Part shown: one piece after another, positions 59,560-64,000 of the stretch
How positions within the stretch are numbered: position 1 is the stretch's first letter
Layout of the letters: each line of letters begins with the position of its first letter
From: Avanaerovorax sp964442135
Lineage (GTDB): Bacteria; Bacillota; Clostridia; Peptostreptococcales; Anaerovoracaceae
Assembly (NCBI GenBank): GCA_964442135.1
Contig: CAYTYN010000001.1
Coordinates: 1 to 64,000, forward strand
Direction of reading: 5' to 3'
Length of the DNA stretch: 64,000 nt
The notes under the pieces: generated by a model
Database searches by the model: none
Told to the model about the DNA's origin: nothing
The model's input: the letters and a program-made list of their open reading frames with translations, nothing else
Program-made: the position numbers and the translations under genes

Positions 59560-60672
59560 ATGAAAATTTTTTTTGACGAAAGCGCCCCCAGGGACACACA
59601 GGTTCACATTGATACTCAGGCGATTCTAAAAAATTTCCGCAATATAAAGGAGGCCTGCGGTGAAAAGACAGCCGTGATGCCTGTTTTAAAGGCTAATGCC
59701 TATGGTCACGGTATGGACAGGGTTGCTCAGCTCCTCTACGAGGAGGGCACGGTCTATCTGGCGGTGGCAACTCTTACCGAGGCTCTCAATCTGAGGAGCT
59801 TAAACGAAGATTATCCTCTCTTTATCTTGGGGCATACTCCGGACAGGATGCTGGAAACCGTAGTAGATAAACGGATAACACAGACGATTTTCAGCTACAG
59901 TCAGGGAAAGCTCCTCAGCGACCTTGCCGAAAGCAAGGGCGTTAAGGCCTGTGTACACCTGAAGGTGGACACAGGGCTGCATCGTCTGGGTACAGACGAT
60001 GTGGAGGAGCTTCGGAAAATCATCTCCCTTCCGGGACTCGATGTGGAAGGAATCTACTCTCATCTGGCTCTTACCAGCTACGATGACGACATAATTCAGT
60101 TCAATAAATTCATGAATATCGCAGACGAATTGGAAAAGGACGGCTTCAAGTTCAAATACCGCCACATTTCCGACAGCATTGCAGCTATGGATTACCCGGA
60201 ATTCCGGCTGGACATGGTTCGTATCGGCGCTATCATTTACGGCCTTAAGGGGTTTAGAAAAGGTCATTTGGAGCTTCACCAAGCCTTGTCCATGGTCACG
60301 AGGATTTCCCAGCTCCACCGGATACCTAAGGGTGAAGGGGTTAGCTATGATTACTGCTGGAGGGCTCCGAGGGATTCTGTCATAGCCACTCTGCCATTCG
60401 GCTACGCCGACGGATATCCCCGCAATATGCAGGATAAAGGATATGTGACCATCCGTGGTATAAAATGCCCGTTAATCGGCGTCCTCTGCATGGATCAATG
60501 CATGGCCGATGTAACCCACGTTCCCGACGTCTCTGAGGGAGATATAGCCGTAATCTACGGCGACGGCAGCGATAACACCATGAGCATTCCGGAAGCCGCC
60601 GAGCTGGCGGGAACCATTAAGAATGACATCATCGCTCGCGTAATGGCAAGACCTCTCCGAATATACCGTTAG
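59560..60672 (+). CDS. alr: Alanine racemase
   Basis: PLP enzyme making D-alanine for peptidoglycan. The 370-residue protein has the PLP lysine Lys44 in VLKANAYGHG, the KVDTGLHRLG segment, HISDSIAAMD, and the second-domain catalytic tyrosine in GVSYDYCW. CMDQCMADVT is the conserved C-terminal block. AGGAGG precedes the ATG by a good spacing. It follows the amidohydrolase by 40 bp and ends in a strong terminator. Confidence 0.95.
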   Translation: MKIFFDESAPRDTQVHIDTQAILKNFRNIKEACGEKTAVMPVLKANAYGHGMDRVAQLLYEEGTVYLAVATLTEALNLRSLNEDYPLFILGHTPDRMLETVVDKRITQTIFSYSQGKLLSDLAESKGVKACVHLKVDTGLHRLGTDDVEELRKIISLPGLDVEGIYSHLALTSYDDDIIQFNKFMNIADELEKDGFKFKYRHISDSIAAMDYPEFRLDMVRIGAIIYGLKGFRKGHLELHQALSMVTRISQLHRIPKGEGVSYDYCWRAPRDSVIATLPFGYADGYPRNMQDKGYVTIRGIKCPLIGVLCMDQCMADVTHVPDVSEGDIAVIYGDGSDNTMSIPEAAELAGTIKNDIIARVMARPLRIYR

Positions 60673-60755
60673 CCGGTAAGGCGCCTCTCCTCAGCCATAC
60701 TTGATATGGAGAGAAGTTAAACGGTGCAAAATTTAAAGCCAAAGCTCAAACTTTA

Positions 60756-60816
60756 AAGGGATACCCCTTTGCAGGCCTTTTCGCAGCCTGTTTAGGGGTA
60801 TCCCTTCTTATTTTAT
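60756..60816. terminator. Intrinsic terminator after alr
   Basis: Perfect 13-bp stem AAGGGATACCCCT (60756-60768) with AGGGGTATCCCTT (60794-60806), an inner GCAGGC/GCCTG hairpin in the loop and a T-rich run after. It lies between convergent genes. Confidence 0.85.
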
Positions 60817-60823
60817 CCTGATC

Positions 60824-61771
60824 CTAACCTATTACGTCTTTTATCACCCTCAGAGCGTTTCCGTAACAAATCTTTTCGATCTCATCGTCTGTGTATTCCT
60901 TTTCCATGGCAGCCAGTATCTTATTGAATCCGGTGTAGTTTTCCAGCTCACCGACAGATTCTATACCGTCGAAGTCGGAGCCGAACCCTACGCTCTCAAT
61001 TCCGGCTTTAGCCACCATGTACCTCATATGCTTCATGATGAGCTCTACGGTAGGATGTTCCCTTCCATCCTCGAGGAATTCTCCGCAGAAGTTGATTCCC
61101 GCTACGCCGCCTTTTTCCCCCAGAACCTTGAGCTGATCGTCGGTCAGGTTCCTGCGGTGGCTGCACAGCGCTCTGGCGCAGGAATGGCTGGCGACGAAAG
61201 GTTTTTTGCTGTGTTTCGCTACGTCGTAGAACCCTCCTTCAGAGGAGTGGGATACGTCTACTATAATTCCCAGCCGGTTCATCCGCTCTACAGCTTCTAT
61301 TCCGAAAGGCTTCAGACCTTTCATGTGTTGGTCGTGATCGTCGCTGGACGGAAATCCAAGGGAGTTTTCAAAGTTCCACATAAGGGTTATGAGCCTTACG
61401 CCTTTGTCAAACGCTTCGTCTACTCTCTCTATGCGACCTTCCAGAAACACCCCGTCTTCTACGGTAAGGAGCGATGATATCTTTCCTGCTTTTTCGTTTT
61501 TATCTATATCCTCAGCCTTAAATACGGGAAGAACGTGCTCCTTGTTCATTTCCATCTGCTTCGCATATGTATCGCACATCCTGTGGAACAGGTCGTACGA
61601 TCCGTACTTCTCTATGCAAGCCCTGTACAAAAACAGTGCGAAGAATTGAACCGTGCCTCCTACCTTTTCTATCATTTGAAGATCCAAATGACCGCCTTTG
61701 TCCAGAATATTTTGTTCCGGATGGAGGAACACCTCTCCCATCGAATCACAATGCATGTCTATCAGTTTCAT
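60824..61771 (-). CDS. M19 family (renal-type) dipeptidase
   Basis: A 315-residue zinc dipeptidase. Metal ligands are in IDMHCDSM (His7, Asp9), the glutamate in LTVEDG, VDVSHS and ASHSCARALCSHRRN; VGFGSDFDGIES completes the family signature. M19 enzymes split dipeptides, including some with D-residues at the C-terminal position. GGAGG precedes the ATG; a TATAAT box lies at 61813-61808 on the minus strand with a weak -35. It lies downstream of two amino-acid transporters. Confidence 0.92.
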   Translation of the reverse strand: MKLIDMHCDSMGEVFLHPEQNILDKGGHLDLQMIEKVGGTVQFFALFLYRACIEKYGSYDLFHRMCDTYAKQMEMNKEHVLPVFKAEDIDKNEKAGKISSLLTVEDGVFLEGRIERVDEAFDKGVRLITLMWNFENSLGFPSSDDHDQHMKGLKPFGIEAVERMNRLGIIVDVSHSSEGGFYDVAKHSKKPFVASHSCARALCSHRRNLTDDQLKVLGEKGGVAGINFCGEFLEDGREHPTVELIMKHMRYMVAKAGIESVGFGSDFDGIESVGELENYTGFNKILAAMEKEYTDDEIEKICYGNALRVIKDVIG

Positions 61772-61840
61772 AACATACCTCCACTGCTAAAAACAATTTT
61801 CAAGTACATTATATCACCAATTTCATTCCTTTGATACCGA

Positions 61841-63247
61841 TCAGCTGAAAAGTCCCAGGCCGAAGAAGGTATCCAGCTGTCCCAGCAGTACCAGTAGCAG
61901 CACGGGAGGCGCTATGAACTTTATGGAGTAGTGGAAGTATTTTTTCATCTTGAACTCCCTTCCCCCATGGATTATCTCATCGTCCAGATAGTCCGGCTTT
62001 ATCCATCCAAAGATTATGGCGGTTATAAGGGCGCCGAGAGGCATGAGTATACCTTCCGATACCAAATCGAAGGAATCCAACCATGTGCTCTGCCCGAAGA
62101 TCTGCGGAAATCCGTTAGATCCCAGTCCGTCCAGAGATACGAAGGTTCCCTCTGCGGCCACGAACAGTCCCACCATAACAGTGATTTTTCTCCTGTTTAT
62201 AGGCTTTCCCTTTTCTATATGTCTGTCCATTATGGAGGAGCTCACCGCTTCCGTCAGGGAAATAGACGAGGTTATCGCCGCTATGAATACCAGAACGTAG
62301 AACAGGAATCCGAAGAAAGGTCCCAAGCTTCCCATCGCCTGGAATACCGTCTGAAGCGTTATAAACAGAAGTCCGGGCCCCTGAGCCGGATCCAGACCGG
62401 CTGAGAAAACCGCCGGCATTATGGCCAAAGCCGCCATTACCGCAACCGTGGTATCGGCAAGAGGTATTATCAGGGAGTTCTGCTGTATATTTTCATCCTT
62501 CTTCATGTAGGAGCCGTAGGTTACCATTATTCCCATTCCCAGGGAAAGGGAAAAGAACATCTGCCCTCCCGCTGAAGCCAGGACACTTATCCAGCCTGTG
62601 CCTCGGAATACTTCAAAATCAGGCTTGAATATGAATTCCAGTCCTGCTCCTGCTCCCGGAAGGGTAACGCTCCTTATGATGATTATGAGAAGCATTACGA
62701 AGAGAGCCGGCATGGCGAAGGTGGTAAATTTCTCTATTCCCTTAGATACTCCGGCCTGGACTATTATCATTGTCAGAAATATGAATATGAGGGTGTAGAC
62801 TGTGCTCTCCAGCTGGTCTGCCGTAAATCCGGCAAAGAATGCTGAGCTGTCAGCATCTCCCACTCCCCAGGCGGCCCCGAACAAATCTCCAATGTTTGCA
62901 ACTGCGTATTTTATGCAGTATCCTCCAAGCATACAGTAGAACCCCAATATGAGAGCCGGGGATATCCATCCGAACCAACCGATGATCTTATACTTTTTGC
63001 CAAGAGCTCCGTAGGCCGCTACGACCCCTTTGCCCGTCTTTCTTCCCAGGGTCAGCTCAGCCAGCATGATTACTACCCCTACGAATACTACTAACAGCAG
63101 ATAGATTACGAGAAAGGCGAATCCGCCATTATTTCCCATCTTATACGGGAACCCCCACAGGTTTCCCAAACCCACGGCCGAGCCTATGGCCGCCATGAGG
63201 AAGCCGAACCTGCTGCCCCATTGTCCTTTTTTATGGTGATGCTCCAT
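61841..63247 (-). CDS. Na+-dependent transporter, SNF (NSS) family
   Basis: A 468-residue neurotransmitter:sodium symporter relative with eleven to twelve helices. The first helix shows the Na+/substrate signature GSAVGLGNLWGFPYKMGNNGG; the GKGVVAAYGALGKKYKIIG segment after helix 2 is typical of bacterial members. These transporters import amino acids with Na+. It precedes the dipeptidase and follows a close paralogue on the same strand. Confidence 0.93.
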   Translation of the reverse strand: MEHHHKKGQWGSRFGFLMAAIGSAVGLGNLWGFPYKMGNNGGFAFLVIYLLLVVFVGVVIMLAELTLGRKTGKGVVAAYGALGKKYKIIGWFGWISPALILGFYCMLGGYCIKYAVANIGDLFGAAWGVGDADSSAFFAGFTADQLESTVYTLIFIFLTMIIVQAGVSKGIEKFTTFAMPALFVMLLIIIIRSVTLPGAGAGLEFIFKPDFEVFRGTGWISVLASAGGQMFFSLSLGMGIMVTYGSYMKKDENIQQNSLIIPLADTTVAVMAALAIMPAVFSAGLDPAQGPGLLFITLQTVFQAMGSLGPFFGFLFYVLVFIAAITSSISLTEAVSSSIMDRHIEKGKPINRRKITVMVGLFVAAEGTFVSLDGLGSNGFPQIFGQSTWLDSFDLVSEGILMPLGALITAIIFGWIKPDYLDDEIIHGGREFKMKKYFHYSIKFIAPPVLLLVLLGQLDTFFGLGLFS

Positions 63248-63310
63248 TTATATTATCCTTTCTTAATTTATCCATCGCAACTCATGTATGCCCGGTTTAT
63301 ATGGCTTAGC

Positions 63311-64000
63311 CTATATTATGCCGAGGCCGAAGAAACCGTCCAGCTGGACGATTACGATAAAGGCCAGGAATACCGGCGCTATGTACTTGAGGCACAGGTG
63401 TACAAAAGGCCTGCTCTTGTATCTGCTTCCCTTGCGAATCTCATCGTCTATGTAATTAGGTCTTATCCATCCAAGTATTATAGTCATTATCAGACATCCG
63501 CCCGGCATGAGTATACCCTCGCTGAATAAATCAAAGGTATCCAGCCAAGTGGAGAATCCAAACAGGTGTGGAAGTCCTCCTCCTCCTAAAGCGTCTACTG
63601 CCACAACCACTGCTCCCGCTGTTGACACTGCGCCTATAGTAAGGCTCAGGAAGGTTCTTCCGTAAGACTTGCCCTTCTCTCTTCTCCTATCCATAAGGGA
63701 TGATACCGAGCCTTCCAGCATGGATATCGAAGAGGTCAAAGCGGCAAGAAATACCAGCAGATAGAATATGGTGCCGAAGATAGGTCCCGCTTGGCCCATG
63801 CTCTGGAATACGGTCTGTAGGGTTACAAAGAGCATCCCCGGTCCCTGTGTCGGCTCAAGCCCCGCCGCGAACACTGCCGGCAGTGTGGCTAAACCTGCCA
63901 ATATGGCGACCAGCGTATCCACCGCGGGAACAATGACAGCGTTTTTCTCCAGGTTTTCCCTGTCTCCAAGGTAAGAGCTGTATGCTATGAGAACACTGGC
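63311..64000 (-). CDS. Na+-dependent transporter, SNF family, second copy; 5' end beyond the window
   Basis: The frame is open to the window edge, reading SYLGDRENLEKNAVIVPAVD before VAILAGLATLPAVFAAGLEPTQGPGMLF. About 230 residues of the C-terminal half are visible. They parallel the neighbouring transporter helix by helix (AIMPAVFSAGLDPAQGPGLLF and GLFS end against GLGII end), so the two genes are a tandem duplication or paired paralogues. The methionine at 63922 is internal, not a start. Confidence 0.92.
   Translation of the reverse strand, partial: ASVLIAYSSYLGDRENLEKNAVIVPAVDTLVAILAGLATLPAVFAAGLEPTQGPGMLFVTLQTVFQSMGQAGPIFGTIFYLLVFLAALTSSISMLEGSVSSLMDRRREKGKSYGRTFLSLTIGAVSTAGAVVVAVDALGGGGLPHLFGFSTWLDTFDLFSEGILMPGGCLIMTIILGWIRPNYIDDEIRKGSRYKSRPFVHLCLKYIAPVFLAFIVIVQLDGFFGLGII

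Noticed and set aside
63264..63290. Possible sigma-54 promoter before the SNF transporter (GGGCAT and TTGC on the minus strand)
   Set aside because: GG and GC are 12 bp apart instead of the required 10, so sigma-54 would not fit.
1..64000. CRISPR arrays, rRNA or tRNA genes
   Set aside because: No regularly spaced repeats, rRNA segments or tRNA cloverleafs other than the tRNA-like part of tmRNA were seen.

Overview
The window is a 64 kb piece of a draft genome from an anaerobic, amino-acid-fermenting member of the Clostridia (Firmicutes). Support for this comes from WhiA, RapZ, smpB-ssrA, AddA and a DivIVA-like protein, a Na+-type V-ATPase operon in the ntpFIKECGABD order, the lysine-fermentation enzyme Kce, two sigma-54 activators of clostridial style, frequent use of AUA for isoleucine, and strong AGGAGG ribosome binding sites. 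A run of exactly 100 N (31815-31914) marks a scaffold gap. The exact genus cannot be read from the sequence; an Anaerovoracaceae/Peptostreptococcales-like organism would fit.

Layout. 1-410: AT-rich foreign DNA (a gene tail and a truncated DUF488 gene) ending at a long inverted repeat next to the 3' end of ssrA. 411-3057 (minus): ssrA, smpB, lepB and an RluA-family pseudouridine synthase. 3178-4647: a membrane-anchored acidic protein and class II aldolase. 4763-8223: a response regulator, ABC transporter and histidine kinase unit. 8252-12603 (minus): a MoxR-DUF58-transglutaminase operon. 12825-17650: uvrBA behind a candidate SOS box. 17699-19971: a MerR-MATE efflux module that looks acquired. 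20057-27227 (minus): a DivIVA-like protein, glnS, a patatin and addA. 27348-28907: gpmI. 28967-33148 (minus): two flavoproteins, a DUF308 membrane protein broken by the gap, and a Usp protein. 33268-34491: dinB. 34631-43229 (minus): the V-ATPase operon. 43391-49054 (minus): whiA, kce, rapZ, a PHP phosphoesterase, murB and an AI-2E family permease. 49332-49571: a small unknown protein with its own strong promoter.

49666-60672 is the most distinctive part, a neighbourhood of D-amino-acid and peptide genes under two sigma-54 activators. One activator (51558-53627) carries an N-terminal half resembling L-erythro-3,5-diaminohexanoate dehydrogenase (Kdd), the enzyme that makes the substrate of Kce, with an eroded nucleotide-binding loop, and it sits directly upstream of D-serine dehydratase. 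The other activator (56400-58244) is divergent from an operon of P1 peptidase, Asp/Glu racemase family protein and D-aminoacyl-tRNA deacylase that has a near-consensus -24/-12 promoter at 56203-56219; an M20 amidohydrolase and alanine racemase follow the activator. A decayed 3' end of pstB lies between the two groups. 60824-64000 (minus): an M19 dipeptidase and two tandem Na+-dependent SNF-family transporters, the last one cut by the window edge.

Together the genes point to a cell that imports and ferments amino acids and peptides, uses sodium as a coupling ion (V-ATPase c-subunit Na+ ligands, SNF transporters), and controls parts of D-amino-acid metabolism by sigma-54.
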